Source: Irpex lacteus (Eukaryota > Basidiomycota > Agaricomycetes > Polyporales > Irpicaceae). Taken from it: a DNA stretch of 64,000 nt. The notes under the pieces were generated by a model, which was not told the origin of the DNA, did no database searches, and worked only from the letters and a program-made list of their open reading frames with translations. Made by a program: the position numbers and the translations under genes. The DNA is taken from positions 1,674,001 to 1,738,000 of the forward strand of contig MQVO02000006.1 in assembly GCA_001986395.2 (NCBI GenBank), given 5' to 3'. Positions within the stretch are counted from its first letter, which is position 1. Every line of letters starts with the position of its first letter. Positions 1-12,319 of this stretch are shown piece after piece.

Positions 1-1956
1 CTACCTACACTTATCTTGCCTACGCGACCTCTGCCTTCGGCGAGCACAGTCTCATTTCGTCGGTGCAAGTCGCACAGTCCGTCATCAGTAAGTAGCCGCA
101 CAGAGCCCGACAAGTCCCGTTCAGGGTGAACTAACGGTCCGATTCACATAGTTGCATGTGGCAAGCCTGTGATTGCAAAACTTGCTGACACTACATCGCG
201 AGGAACTGCGTACCTCTCTGTCTGTACGTTCAATATTGCTCCTTCTGTGCTTGAAACACCTCGCTGATGAGGGTGCGCTGGCAGTACTTTTCTATGTTAT
301 TGGTAAGAACTTTACGGTATCTTTGTGATGACAACACTAACACTCCCAAAGGATATATCGTTATTGCCTCGGCGCAGAATATTGGTGCGGTTGCCGCTGG
401 TATCATTCTCTATGCAGTGTACGTTCTTCGACCCAATTTGGTCTCGTCTTGTACTAATCGGGCCTCACAGTGGTTACACGTAGGTTTCCGTGAGCCTTGA
501 ACTTTACTGTAGTCTGATTAGGTTCTTCAGTGGACTGCAACTTCTTACCCAAGTCATTATCGCCGACATCACAACGCTGAAGTGGCGTGGTCTCGTCTCT
601 TCACTGACCTCCACTCCCTTCATCATCAACGCCTTTGTCGGTGCCAACATCTCTACCGCCGTTCTCAACCATGCCGGCTGGCGTTGGGGCTGTAAGTCAC
701 TGCTATCAGATCATTAACGTGAACCTAACATACTACTACTGAAGATGGAATGTTTGCTATCCTCATCCCCGCTTCGCTGTCTCCTCTCATCGTGACCCTC
801 TACTGGGCTGAGCGCAAAGCCAAGCGCCTTGGCCTCGTTCCCGAAAGCATCGACAAGTCCCTCCCCATCGGTACTCAGGTTTGGAACTTTGTCCAGAACC
901 TCGACCTCGTTGGCCTGGTCCTCCTCGGCGCCGCTGTCGCTCTCATTCTTCTTCCCCTTACACTCTCGCAGACCGTCAGCAAGGGATGGCATAGTGGCAG
1001 CATCATTGCCATGCTTGTCGTGGGTATCGTCTTGCTGTTCGTCTTCGCTGCCTGGGATATCAGGTTCGCCACTCGTCCAATCATGCCAGCTAGGTTCTTG
1101 AAGAACAGGGCGTTCATCGCGGCTTCATGGATCGGATTCTTCGACTTCGTCGCTTTCTATCTCACTAACACGTACCTGTACTCCTTCATCCTTGTCGTGA
1201 AGCCTTGGTAAGTCTCTTGGATCCCCAAACACTAGTCGCCATTACTCACTTGTCGTTCGTAGGCCGCTCCTTCATGTTACATACTTCACCTCCACACAAA
1301 CCGTGGCTTTGACCATCTTCGGCATCATGGCTGGCGGTATCATGACCTTGACCCGCCGCTACAAGTGGCTGCTCGTGGTCGGTCTTTGCATCCGTCTCCT
1401 CGGTGCTGGCCTTATGATCCACTCTCGTGGTGCCAACGCCTCCGACGCCGAGATCGTTTGGACCCAACTGCTCCAGGGCATAGGTGGTGGTATCGCGGCG
1501 GTCGCCTCTCAGGTCGGTGCGCAAGCTTCCGTCACGCACACCGATGTCGCAGTCATCACCGCTGTTGTTCTTCTGTGGACCGAAATCGGTGGCTCAGTCG
1601 GAACTGCCATTGCCGGCGCCGTCTGGACGAACCTCATGCCTAAGAACCTTGCCAAGTACCTGCCCCAACTGAGCGCCGAGGAACGCGCGAAGTTGTACGG
1701 AAGTTTGACGACAGTAACCACCTACCCTCGCGGTGACCCCATTCGAGAGGGCGTGATTACCGCGTACGACAGCACGATGAGGACACTAGTCATTGCTGCG
1801 ACATGCATCAGCGTTCTGCCTATATTGTTCTCTCTTATGATGCCCGACTATCACTTGAGTGACAAGCAGAACGCCGTCGATGACACTACTCTCACGGGTG
1901 AGCGTGTGGAGGGTGAGGAGGACAGGGGTAACACGGAGGATGCGCACCGGGCGTAA
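1..1956 (+). CDS. Siderophore-iron transporter (MFS, SIT/ARN family), 5' truncated by window edge
   Basis: Multi-pass proton-coupled importer of ferric siderophores at the plasma or vesicle membrane. The window opens inside the gene; the first readable exon gives 'YATSAFGEHS' and 'SVQVAQSVI', then 'CGKPVIAKLAD', the typical early SIT/ARN segment. Further exons, separated by short introns, give 'GYIVIASAQNIGAVAAG', 'GLQLLTQVIIADITTLKWRG', 'NAFVGANIS', then long hydrophobic stretches around 900-1100 and 1300-1860. The exon following the intron at about 1208-1262 carries the last helices, and a charged acidic tail ends at TAA 1954-1956. The start codon lies outside the window. Family assignment rests on the run of SIT-specific motifs; the substrate siderophore cannot be told. 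No siderophore synthetase is next to it in this window. Confidence 0.88.
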
Positions 1957-2188
1957 ATATTGCTCATGGGTTCACGGATGTTAGAGTAGGTATTTAATAG
2001 TTATTACGATCTTAATGTTGTCTTATGTAGGTAATGCTCATCGATGTGGTTGCACTTAACCGGACTGATGATGAACCTCAGAGCTAGTCACAGTTGAGTT
2101 GCGTAAAGCTCGTATATGTAATGATTCGCTTGATGAGTGTACAGAGAATTTTTGCATGCGTGCGCCAGTTACTGTCCTTGCCCGTAAA

Positions 2189-3507
2189 CTACAGACACTG
2201 AGAGTAGTAGTCTATGTCAAAGTTCGTCAGTCTCGTTACAAAAAAGCAATCCCGAGAAAGTGGAGACGTACCGTTGACCTTACTGCAGGTGTATGGTGAC
2301 ACGCAACCAGTCGGTCCACTGTATCCCTGTCCACCGCACTGTCCGTACTGCGCAACAGAGCCAGCAGCTGGTGCAGATGATGCTGGGGGCGATGAGGCAC
2401 TCGTCGTGGGCTGGGATAGAGCGGAGTACATAAGCACTTTGCGCACTTACACTAATACTGTAGACATACCGATGTTGGCTTAGCGGTGGTGGTGGGACTA
2501 GAGCCGCCGGAGCCAGAGCTAGCACCTGCAGCGCCACGATACAGAGGAGGGCCAGGAATGGGGTACGTGGTCTGTGTCTTAGCGTCATTGGTGTAGAGGT
2601 TGACAGTGAGACCCGGGTCAGAGTTGCTGTAGCCTCCGGGGAAAGTGACGAGCTCGGAGTCGATGGGAGCGAGGCTGCCTCCGCCAGTGATCTGGATCTG
2701 GGCACACTCAGGATAGAGTTGCTAGAGAGGAATCGTCTCAGATTCTTCTTTCATGGCACACGACGCAGTGAAAGAATATAACATACCGCTGGCAAGGAGT
2801 GGAGAGCGATAGTCTCGAATCTGATGAGGTAGTTACCGGATGGGACAGAGGAAGGGATCGTCGTGGTCCAGGACGAGTTATCAGCAATCATTTTGCCAGC
2901 TCCCCAAGTGCCGTTGGCTATGGTTCCAGAGAGGAGACCGGCTTCGTCGATCTTAAACCACTTAAGAGTGTTGGCGTTCACGCCAGTGCAGGTAGAGCCA
3001 GGGCATTGAGCGAGATAAGTCAGCTGGGTAAATCGGGTCAGCCCAAAATTACGAGAAATATATGTGGTGCATTCACCTGAGGGCCGTAAGGATGAGGCCA
3101 CACCTGATTCCAGTAGGCAGTAATCTTGGACCCAGCGGCGACGGTAGCGGTGAGCTGGAGAGCACCCGATGTACCGTCATCGTTGCAAGCAAGTGTCGGA
3201 TCAGTCGCATCTTGAATGGGGTTGCTAAAAGACGAGTGAGACTGGATGAAGATGGGAGTCGTGTTTCATGTGAACATACTAGGTTGCCCATGGACGCTGG
3301 ATGGTGGTTTGGCCGGTGGGGGAGTTATAGGGAGCCCTTGAGACGAAAGTGAGTATATGTGTCGGTATTGAGTTCTTAATGTGGAGGATGAACTGACCAT
3401 CCTTGGTACCAGTTCCCGGCGTTGGAGTAAGCAAGCACTCCACCGTGTGCGAGAGCGGTGGGGAGAGTAGCAGAAGCAACAGCGAGGAGAGCAGCGAATG
3501 CGATCAT
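2189..3507 (-). CDS. AA9 lytic polysaccharide monooxygenase with C-terminal CBM1
   Basis: Secreted copper enzyme that oxidatively cleaves cellulose or related glucans. The start at 3507 gives a signal peptide (MIAFAALLAVASA..) whose cleavage after 'TALA' exposes the histidine (HGGVLAYSN) that forms the copper brace. Later exons carry 'HPYGPQ' with the second copper histidine, 'GNYLIRFETIALHS', and after splicing 'QLYPECAQIQITGGGS' with the Q-x-Y motif of the axial tyrosine. A Ser/Thr/Pro/Ala linker leads to a CBM1 ('YGQCGGQGYSGPTGC..YTC') ending in 'YYSQCL'. At least five introns are needed; the last (about 2213-2272) interrupts the CBM1 just before its final aromatic cluster. A TATA-like element lies about 50 bp upstream. 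All expected catalytic residues are present, so it is likely active. Regioselectivity cannot be predicted. Confidence 0.9.
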
Positions 3508-3552
3508 TTTGCGACAGAGGCTTGCCTTGGAATTTAGCCTCTTCAGCAATCG

Positions 3553-3564
3553 TCCTTATATACC
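3553..3564 (-). promoter_or_regulatory. TATA-like box of the AA9 gene
   Basis: Read on the minus strand the sequence is GGTATATAAGG, 46-57 bases before the chosen ATG at 3507. Position and sequence fit a core promoter of a strongly induced secreted-enzyme gene. This is inferred from sequence only. Confidence 0.45.
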
Positions 3565-4535
3565 CTGAGGCATATGTGCGAAGACACAAATTGCCTCAGA
3601 TATCCACGCGGTTACGAAGAGGTAAAGGGCAATCGGACAATTTACGGTTGTAGGATAAACTCTGCTGTGCTTGAGAAGTTGACCGGATGAAGTTCGCTGC
3701 CAAGACCTTTCATGTTCCGTGACCAATCGTCTAGTGAAGCTTTAGATGCCCTTGAGCTTTCGAAGCAAGTGGTCAATGGTAATTCGTGATTGAGATAGTC
3801 ACCTGCAGTGTGTTCGGCGTATACTGATGACTTCTTGCGCTGATGGACCGTCTTGACGGTAATAGCGCATGGCTTTCTGCTAGACCTCTGTTTAGGGTGT
3901 ATCATCATTTGAGACGGTGGTATAGACCTACGGACTTTGCAGCACTCGGTAGATAGCGGACACCAAATGATCGTCTCCGCTGAACTTTGGGTGTAGCGTC
4001 GAATTACCCCAGATCGTCATGCGAAGAGAATGACGTCTCTGGGGAAAGGCGTCTCGAGGTTTACCTCGGAACTGTGCTCGGCTTGATATTCGGATGCACA
4101 TCGGTCACGTTGGTCATCTCTATATCATTGCCAGTGAAGCAGGGCGAACATTCTGTAATTCCACCCTGAACGTAGTCAAAATCATCAAACATACCTATTA
4201 TTAGACCCAAAGTCGAACGACTTCGTAGTCGGTACCTGAGAACCTATTGCTTAAATTCTGTCTTGCTGAAAAAGAGATGTAACGATCCGCCGGTTATGAG
4301 CATTGAGAGAACTTCGTAGCTACTCTTCCTGCTCGCACGGAACACAAGCCCGGAGTGATGCTAGGACTGAACTACCAAAGGACCCGTGAGCTACGAATGT
4401 CAACATGGATCAACGCACCGAATATCCCGCATTCGCAGAACTTCATTCCCTCCGAGAGGTCATCCGTCCAGCGTGGCATATGGTAGACGATAGTAAGAAT
4501 ACAATTGTTCGTTTATTGCGACGCTCGCATGCCAA
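3565..4535. other. Intergenic region, no gene seen
   Basis: About 1 kb between the AA9 promoter and the 3' end of the TCF25 gene. Only short overlapping open frames without recognisable protein character occur, and I saw no repeats or RNA gene. It probably holds upstream regulatory DNA of the AA9 gene. Confidence 0.5.
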
Positions 4536-7462
4536 TTAATCTACACCACCATCATCTCGTACCTGCTCGTCGTCCGAGGACTCTTCCGCGGCAGGTGCAC
4601 CCCAGAATCGATTCATGACGTTTCTAAGTAGACGTACGGGAAGAGGCTGACAGGCGAGTGCGTTAGCTTTAGTATCAGGAAATTGGCACAAAACCACTTA
4701 CCGCAACCTCTTCTTCATCTTCATCTTCGTCTTCACCGTCATCCTCGTCTTCTCCATCCTCGTCGCGACCATCCTCATCAACATCCACGTGACCAACGCC
4801 CTCACCGTGAGCAGCCAGTGGTGGCTCGAAATCCTGCAGGAAGTCCTCCCCGGGCATCTGACCAGGCATACGATCTTGTCCTTCACCCGCTCCATTAGCT
4901 CCTTCGTTTACAACAGCGACCATTAAATCCTCCAATGCATCCTCCGGCATCTGAGCAGCGATATGTGCAAACTCTACGATCCCTCCCGGGAATCGTTGTG
5001 CAAATTGTGGGTTGGCGGCGAAGAAATCCTGTGTAGTCGCCTCGTCAATATTTATGTCATATTGAAATACAAAGCTGCCGTACCTGCAGCTGCCGGCGAA
5101 AGATAGGATCAGGTATCATTCTCTCCAACAATCTCTGATTGTCCCTTCTGCCACTGACACGAATCGCGAACGGGTCTTCCGCTCCCTGGAAAAACTCGTC
5201 GTTGTATTCAGTCACACGCGTGAGGGGAGGTAGCGGGTCACATGCGAGTTGCCTTGCGGCAGTGACGTGACTTGGCAGAAAGCCAAATAGTCGACCGGCA
5301 CGAGACATTGATTCGAGCACCATCACGTGTCGGTATATGGAGTAGGCAAGGGAGGGAGAATCTGTGTAGAGTTTGTGGAAGAGGGCGGAGGAAGGGGATG
5401 ATTTCGAGGCAGAATCCCCCGGCTTGGTGGACAGCGTTGGAGCAACGTCAGTAACCGTGTCTGCAAACCACTGTGCTCGCTGCTTTGGTTTCCACAGAGA
5501 GGAGGAGCGTTGCGCATAGAGATGTGAGAGGAGATGGAGGATCGACTCGGATTTCTTGGACAATGTACTGTCACGTTGGTTAGAAGAAGACATACTGTTT
5601 GGAACATCTGGACTTACCTGGCGTCAGGATGTATTCTGAAGACAGGGTTGCCCCTCACGTCTCCCGAGAGACTGATGTCTGCTTTGTCCGCAAGCAAAGG
5701 CACAACTTCTGGGAAAGAGCGGATAGCTTCTCGGAGAGCTTGCGTGCTTTTGTTATGATCCTGAAAGAGATCTCAATAAAACACCTCACAACATTGATCA
5801 TCACTTACTTTTGATCCTTCTTGAATGTATAATGCGAGAGCACGTGCGTATGCCCATCCGGGGAGAGCCTTCACGTGAGGGCGTCCTTTCCATTCGTCTT
5901 CCTGGAATTTGCTCTGCGCATCCCACATGTCCAAGAGCCACTGTTGCATACCGCATTTGATAGCGAGATAGTCTAGGTGTAGTAGAGCTCCATGCGGATC
6001 TGTTGCGGGGTCAAGTCCGTACAGCAGACGTGCAAACTCAAACGACGTTCGAACGCAGCCACGGCGTTGTAAGTCCCTGTAATATGCATGTCAATACTCA
6101 AGTTCAATATGGGAACAGGCAAAACACTCACGCTACCTGTCTGTGGACAGCAAGGAAGAACGGCCGGTTTTCCACGAAATCGAAGTCAAGGCGATTCGTC
6201 CCAATAGTGAAGCTGAACGACCCGAAAAACGCTCGTTCATACGTGAACAAGGCCCTGTCAATGAAGTCGGCAGCGGTACTATGCTCTAGATCATCATTCA
6301 GTACACAGCGAAGAACTGACTAAAATCAAACATGACAACATACCCTCTCGATGGAAGTACACTTCGGAAAGCTGTAGTAACGTGTCTGCTTGGTACGGGA
6401 AATGCCTCAGCAATCCAAACAAACCATTTGGATCTACAAATACCGTTGAGCTAGGAAATCTTTGCAGACACATATATGAAGCACGAACCTCCAGACATCA
6501 CCAATGAAATAAAAGTCTTCGTAAGGCCCTTGTACTTCTTGCTATATTCCACCGTCCAAAACCTCTCGCCTGCCACATCTCCCTGTGCGTGCCTTCTCTG
6601 GAAGTCCTTGACCTCATCATCAGTAAGAGCTCTGTTCGACAAGCCCTGGCGATATGACGCAGGCCACCACGATGCTTGTGGTCTCGTCAAATTGGACTTG
6701 ACGTTCTGGTGCTGACGCCTGGCGGCGGCTGCAGCTGCAGAGGTGCTTCCACTCGCTTTCGAGGCAGATATAACCTTTGAGCCAAAGAATCGACGCATCT
6801 CGGCTTCGCTATCGAGGTGCTGCAACGATACCGCCAAGAGAGAAAAGAAGGCACTGGAGGTTGTACTGGCTGTGCTTGTCGGTAGAGATTGTTTGAGCTC
6901 GGGGTGTTTGAGGGCGAGTTCCGCCAGAGCCTTGTCAAGATCGTCTCCTTCATCTTTAGCAGCCTTGGCCTTCTGCTTCTTAAGGGCCTTACGCTCTTTC
7001 TTAGAGAGTCCACCTGGAGTTCCCGGTTCTGGAGTCTGTGGAGTGGCGACTTCTGCGACGGGTGTTGCTGCTGCTGAAGTTGCAGTAGGCTTCTTCTTTT
7101 TCTTTTTCTACTGAGAGGAATACGTCAGACAGATGTATCAGAAGGGAGTATAGTCTCTCAGACGCGCCTTCTTCGACTTTGAGGACTTTGTGGCGGTAGT
7201 CTGCTCCTCGTCACTCTCCTCATCATCCCCATCATCTACAGCCATAAGCTACAATATACATTTAATGTTAGTGTAAAATCTATCGGGGGAAATAACCTAC
7301 CGCCGCAAATCCAGATCCCGTCACAGCTTTCGCTGGTATCACCTCGACCTCTTCTTCACTCTCCTGTTCTTCGTCGGCCTCCACTTCAGCAGCAGGGCTA
7401 GCTTGAAGGGCCTGTAGCTCTTCTAGCTCCCGCTGCTGTCGCTTGTTCAGTCGAGGTGGCAT
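4536..7462 (-). CDS. TCF25/Nulp1 family protein (Rqc1-like ribosome quality control factor)
   Basis: TCF25 and yeast Rqc1 belong to the ribosome-associated quality control complex on stalled 60S subunits, together with Listerin/Ltn1 and Cdc48. The start at 7462 gives 'MPPRLNKRQQRELEELQAL', the conserved family N-terminus, followed by an acidic stretch. The next exons hold a lysine run (poly-Lys near 7090-7112) and 'GGLSKKERKALKKQKAK', likely nuclear or ribosome-binding basic regions. The core follows: 'ASWWPASYRQGLSNRALTDD', 'FWTVEYSKKYKGLTKTFI', then 'DPNGLFGLLRHFPYQADTLL', the family signature. Helical repeat-like exons run to about 5050. The C-terminus is strongly acidic (about 4690-4830) and ends 'MNRFWGAPAAEESSDDEQ' plus a short tail at TAA 4536-4538. 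Roughly 750-800 residues, normal for fungi. Confidence 0.88.
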
Positions 7463-7723
7463 CTTTCCTGCGCTGAGGTGGAAGTTCAGAGCGAAGAGAA
7501 ATTGGCAGTGAAGTCATCGCTCAATTGATCTCATCGGACCCGCGGACCAAGAGAACGGACATATTTTGATCCGCTTAACTGCCCTAATAGGAGATACGGC
7601 GGGGCGCTCACTCAAGTCTGATCCGGTTCATGGATTCAGGTTGGTGTAAAAGTACAATTCTTTATCGCTCATGTATATACCTAGATGTAGGAAGAAATAG
7701 CAAGAGATAGCCAGAAGAGATTA

Positions 7724-9845
7724 TTATATGTCATATACAACGCGTGCACCAACCCACGGGTACGGGTAGTTGTGCTGGTAAAAGTTGCGAACCGTACGGC
7801 GGTCAGCGAGCCGCGGGATAGTAGCATAGGATGCACCAAGCTAAGAACTACTCAGCAACTTGCATTTCACTTGTAAGAGAGGAGATATCACTCACCACGA
7901 CCTGATGCTTTCCGTCAAAGAAATCACTGGAGTACCCAGGGAAGATAGTCGTCCCATCGAAACCCTCGTGCGTATCAAGCAACGTACTCGACCACTCCCA
8001 TACTCCTCCATTCGAACCGCGACCATCGTTAGTCGCTAGACCTGCAGTAGCCCTATAGCGTGGATTAGCTTCAAGGGGCTTTACCATTGATGGAACTCGA
8101 GCTTACGGAAGAGGATGCCAGTTTCTGAAGCCCACATTCGCGCCCTCAGCGTGGCTGACCTGGTACTTGTCCAAGAACAACCTCAACTCCGGCTCGGTCG
8201 GAAGTCTTCCGCCCTTAGAGCGTGCGTATGCCAACAGGTCGTCGTACGCAGTAAGACACGGCCAGTGCTTGGCGTAGTCCATTGAGACGGGGCCGTACAA
8301 TGTACGGACTTTGATCTCGTCAGTTTCTGCGTCGCGGACCCACGAAGGCGGCATAGGAACACCCTCTGAGGAGAGGAAGTAAACGAGGAACTCTCCATTT
8401 GTGATGGGTCTCCATTCCGCTTTGAAGGGCGCGACGTATACTTCCCTCCGAGGGGACTCGTTGTCCCAGCCGAACGTGTGCCCTACCACGTCGTGCTCGT
8501 TCTCTGGCAGGAGGTCATCCGATTCGCGATCGTCATGGCCCATGGAAAGGGTACACCCTCCCAGAGTAGCAAAGGGCGTAGAAGGGGGAGGGATGGACTC
8601 CCATTGGGCTGAGAGCTGTGGCCACGTCGGGACAGAGAAACCAGGCGGCGGAAGGGTGCCAGTGCCAGCGCGTTGGATGAGCATGTACAACAGAGTCTAC
8701 AAGCAGCAGCCTTGTCAGTATGCAATTCAATGAAAAGATGCAGCACACAAACCTCAATGTGGAATCCCTCGTGCTCATGCATCATCATAAGCGTCCTCGC
8801 CATCCTTCTCGTCAGCTGCCTCTCCCCACTCTCAAGCTCTCGCACCGTCTTCACCACCAACTCCCTTACCCGATCTCTAAAGCCAAGCACCTCACCCAGT
8901 ACAGGCCAATCCTCATCCTTCTCTGGAACCTCCGAGTGATTATGACAGTGCTCGGGATCGTCCACGTGCGGGTCGATCCCGCGCTCGAAGATACTCGCAA
9001 ACCTCGCTGGCTCAACCATGGGAACAGAAAGCAGCTTCGTCAGAAGGAGGGCATTGAAGGTAGGTAGATGACCGATGTAGAAGAGGGGTTTGTGGCGGAG
9101 GTCGATGGGTTTCTGGTGGAGCATGGAGGGAGGGATCATCCCTAGTGTGACGAGGTCCCAGGCAGACCATAGCTCGCGGAAGCAGGGGATGGAGGGGATG
9201 GAGAAAGGGTTGGCTTGGGGGTTGCAGGGAGTAGTGGGAGTGTGAGCGAGAAGGGGGAAGGCGAAGGGAGGGCGTTCGAGGATGTGCAGCGTCAAAGAGG
9301 AATCGGAGGATCGCAGAGCGATTATTGAGCGTAGCTGGGCTTCGGTGTAGAGGTTCAAGGCGGATGGCTCAGTGGTCTAGTAGGTGTATCTTATTAGCGA
9401 GGGGCGTTCAACCGCTGGGTAGTAGACTTACCACTGCCGAATTGACTTCAAGCTTCGTGAAATCAGCTGCTGCTAACCCGAGGGGTGTCGCCATCTTGGA
9501 GGCGGCGGACGCGGTGTACCAATACTCGACTGGTTCACCATTGTCCGTCCCCCTAGCTCGCTCCCAGTTATCTGCGGAGGCAACGCTGCAGTCTGCGAGG
9601 ACGTCAGAAGCCTCTGCTAACAGGGCTTTGACCTTCCCTGTACCGCTGAAGTGAAAGATGCGGTCTTTGCTGCTACGACGAGCGGGCAGAGACTCAAGAA
9701 ATGCGGCGGAGGCATTGTGAGTTATGAGGAAGTAAGTAGCAGGGGCATCGGACGGGGTGGATGGTGCTGTGGAGACGGAGCCAAAGGGAGATGGTGTTCG
9801 AGAGCTCTGAGGGAGGGAAGAAATCGAGGACGAAGGGGAAGACAT
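7724..9845 (-). CDS. Egt1-like DinB/FGE-type sulfoxide synthase lacking the methyltransferase domain
   Basis: Iron-dependent enzymes of the EgtB/Egt1/OvoA class join cysteine (or gamma-Glu-Cys) to hercynine or histidine with O2. Exon 1 (9845 to about 9433) encodes a Ser-rich start and a segment I do not recognise. After an intron the DinB domain begins ('TTEPSALNLYTEAQL'), with the first ligand histidine in 'YIGHLPTF' and the paired ligands in 'HEGFHIETLLYML', a perfect HxxxHxE spanning right up to an intron. The FGE-sulfatase-like domain follows ('GGCTLSMGHDD', 'DNESPRREVYVAPF', 'GGRLPTEPELR', 'GGVWEWSST') and ends 'RNFYQHNYPYPWVGARVV'. Fungal Egt1 normally starts with an EgtD-like SAM methyltransferase of about 330 residues. 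Only about 140 unrelated residues precede DinB here. It may be a paralogue or work with a separate methyltransferase. Confidence 0.82.
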
Positions 9846-11228
9846 GCTGTTCGTAGTGGTACTGGTGCTGGAAAATCAGGCTTGGTTGTGAAGATAGCGA
9901 TAAAGCAGGGTTTTTATAGCAAAAATGAGGGTACCCTATTTACATGCAAAACACTCCCAAACTATCCCGTGGTAGGTATTTTGAGACCGCGCTGAATGGA
10001 CAAGAGCACCGGCGGATCTAGTGATCAAGACGTTTCCGATTGAAAACAAGCGTTTGACCAACGTCGTACGTGGAGAACAGATCAGGCCACCCCAATTCCG
10101 AATAACGACGTCTTCAATACGAAACCGCACTGCCTTGGTAATTGTGAGTACCCCGTTGGACAAAGATAGCGGCAAGGAGTGTGCCAGGAGTCAGAATCAA
10201 ACGTAAGCGGCCAGTCACAAGTCACCGATATGTGTGCACGGTGCGCCAAGACGGATGATAACGGTGCACGGAACCCCAGCGAGAAGCAGCGTCCCCAATG
10301 AAAGAGAGGTCTACTATGAAGAAGAGCATCCTGAGAGTCCAGTTCAACGAAGTTCCAGGACTTGACATATACGACGTTGCCCAGCGAGAAAGCAGCTTGC
10401 GGCTTTAGAGATAGCAGCGCATCCACCGTGGGAAAGCGAATATGAGCGCGAACGGATCCAGGGGACAGTCAAGCTCGAGCCAATAGACAGGAGACACGTA
10501 GCACCTGCATGTTCTGTCCATGATAATGCCGGGTAACCGACCAAAAGAACTGAGCACAAGGTTGGAAGAAGAGTGATGGATCCGGTGAGTGTGGATGTGG
10601 TCGGCGTAGGTCGTCGACATCGTACAGCAACGTCGGAGTGTCCTGTCCAAGGTGACTGCGAAAGACCAATTGTAACTAAAGACTCGCCGTAAATCCTTAC
10701 CATCCTATAAGCCTAGACATTCTCTACTCCCGCTTTGCAGCCCATCGTGAGAGACACAAGTCAGTCAGATGTCGAGTTCTTGTATGTGGTGAAAGAGTAC
10801 AGGCCACAAAGAACGACGCTGGAATGAAGGCAGTTGGTGGTGGTGAGGAAACAAGAGGCATCGGATTCGTGGTCGGTAATATTTGGAGGAATATTCAGGG
10901 GATGTCGTGCTCATCACCAGCGATGGCGTGCTCATTGCGCAAGCCGTCACGTGCATGGGATTTGCGCGCCTGTCATTTTGTCCGCTCAAGTCCAAATCGG
11001 GAGAGGCGTCGTTACGGCGGGCCGATTCGCTCGATCTGGCAGTGGTAGTGTTGGGCCGTCGTGAATGTTGGTTTTTGGCTTCAACCAACAACTTCTGCCC
11101 TGGCTCAAGTACTGCGAAACCCAGCTCCTGAGTAACTTGACTGTACGTTTCTGCTCTACCACTCGCTGTGGCACTCACCATCTTAACGAGGATTCTTGTA
11201 TTGGATTTTCCAGTGAATCGAACTTACC
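9846..11228. other. Intergenic stretch with unresolved small open frames
   Basis: 1.4 kb between divergent genes. A 138-codon minus-strand frame (11181-10765) begins with a protein-like stretch (MVSATASGRAETYSQV..) and further minus-strand frames continue to about 10082, some with hydrophobic character. I could not join them into a convincing gene and recognise no family. Either a small lineage-specific minus-strand gene or chance frames. Confidence 0.3.
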
Positions 11229-12319
11229 ATGCACGCGTATTGCAGACGTACACTGGCGCCGCTTCTCAAGCAGAAACAGGGTGTCCCAAACGAAGTTAGG
11301 CTATCTCAAGCACAGGCCGATGCACCCGTCAAGCCTGCAAGTTATGCCAGCCTGAACCCCCATGCGAGTTCTTATACGCCTCCCCTGGTCCTTCCTACGG
11401 CGACTCTTTCCACTGGTGGGAAGCATGACGACGACAGCAAGCCCGTCGTTTGCGACGCACACAGAACTATGGAAGCTGGATGTCTTGAAGCTGAGACCAG
11501 GACTAGGACTAAGACTGTAATCCTCAGACCCTTTGCGATGAATGTCGACACCCCGCCCCGGCAAGCTCAGTTCTCAGCGATAATTTCTCGACCGACAACC
11601 CAGACTATTACTGACACTCCTACACAAGTCCTTTCTCGTCCTCCTGGTATATCTATTCTCCGCGAAACATCTCAACATCTCGCAGCTCAACAGACGGTGA
11701 TTATCAAACCCGAAGAAGAGCTTCTCCGGGACTGTGAGCGACTGGCGACAAGCGTAGCGGAATGGCTATATAGCAACAAAGCTGATGGATCGAGTAGTGA
11801 TCTCTACGATGAGGAAATACTACAACTGTTATCTCCTAAATCGATTAAAGATACCAGCGACATTCGTACACCCACACCAGCAAGCCCTCGGCTGGTATAC
11901 CTGCACAGTAATGTGAGTAACTAGTGCTTATTCCCAGCCCTTCCGTCATTAAATTAACGCCAAATGAACAGGCACATACCCAACCCATAATTCGAGTGAT
12001 CCCCAACTCCCCCATCCCGCACGACGTCCACATTCCTCTCGAATGCCGCCACCCCTACGAACTCGCTCACCAAGCTCAACTTCTCAATCAACAAGACCCA
12101 AGCCTTCCTCATGTCGCCGTCCGGTACCGAATACCTACTGTAGGGTACAAGCCGCTTGTCACATACGACGAGCGTACAAGACCTATGCCTTTACCGGTGC
12201 CTCTGATGCTTGCGGATGGGCCTCCGCCGAGCGAGTCGTGGGACAAGGCTATACACGAGGCTAGGATGCTAGAGACGTTCTTCGGTGTCTCGGTCCCTGA
12301 TTCTCAAGACGCTCGGTAG
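11229..12319 (+). CDS. Hypothetical protein, proline/threonine-rich, two exons
   Basis: I do not recognise this gene. Exon 1 (11229-11913) and exon 2 (11972-12319) join in phase across a 58-nt GTGAGT..ACAG intron, which supports real coding. The product of about 344 residues begins 'MHAYCRRTLAPLLKQKQG', which could be a mitochondrial presequence but is weak. A Thr/Pro/Arg-rich low-complexity half follows, then a segment 'EEELLRDCERLATSVAEWLY', and a C-terminal part with 'YRIPTVGYKPLVTYDERTRP' and 'SESWDKAIHEARMLETFFG'. No catalytic motif or membrane helix is visible. The neighbours are functionally unrelated. Confidence 0.6.

Noticed and set aside
2280..2705. 141-codon minus-strand frame through the AA9 linker
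   Set aside because: Overlaps the AA9/CBM1 exons in another frame and has no protein character of its own.
9370..9430. Sequence resembling a tRNA A-box (GGCTCAGTGGTCTAGTAGG)
   Set aside because: Lies in the first intron of the Egt1-like gene, and no matching T-arm or acceptor stem follows.
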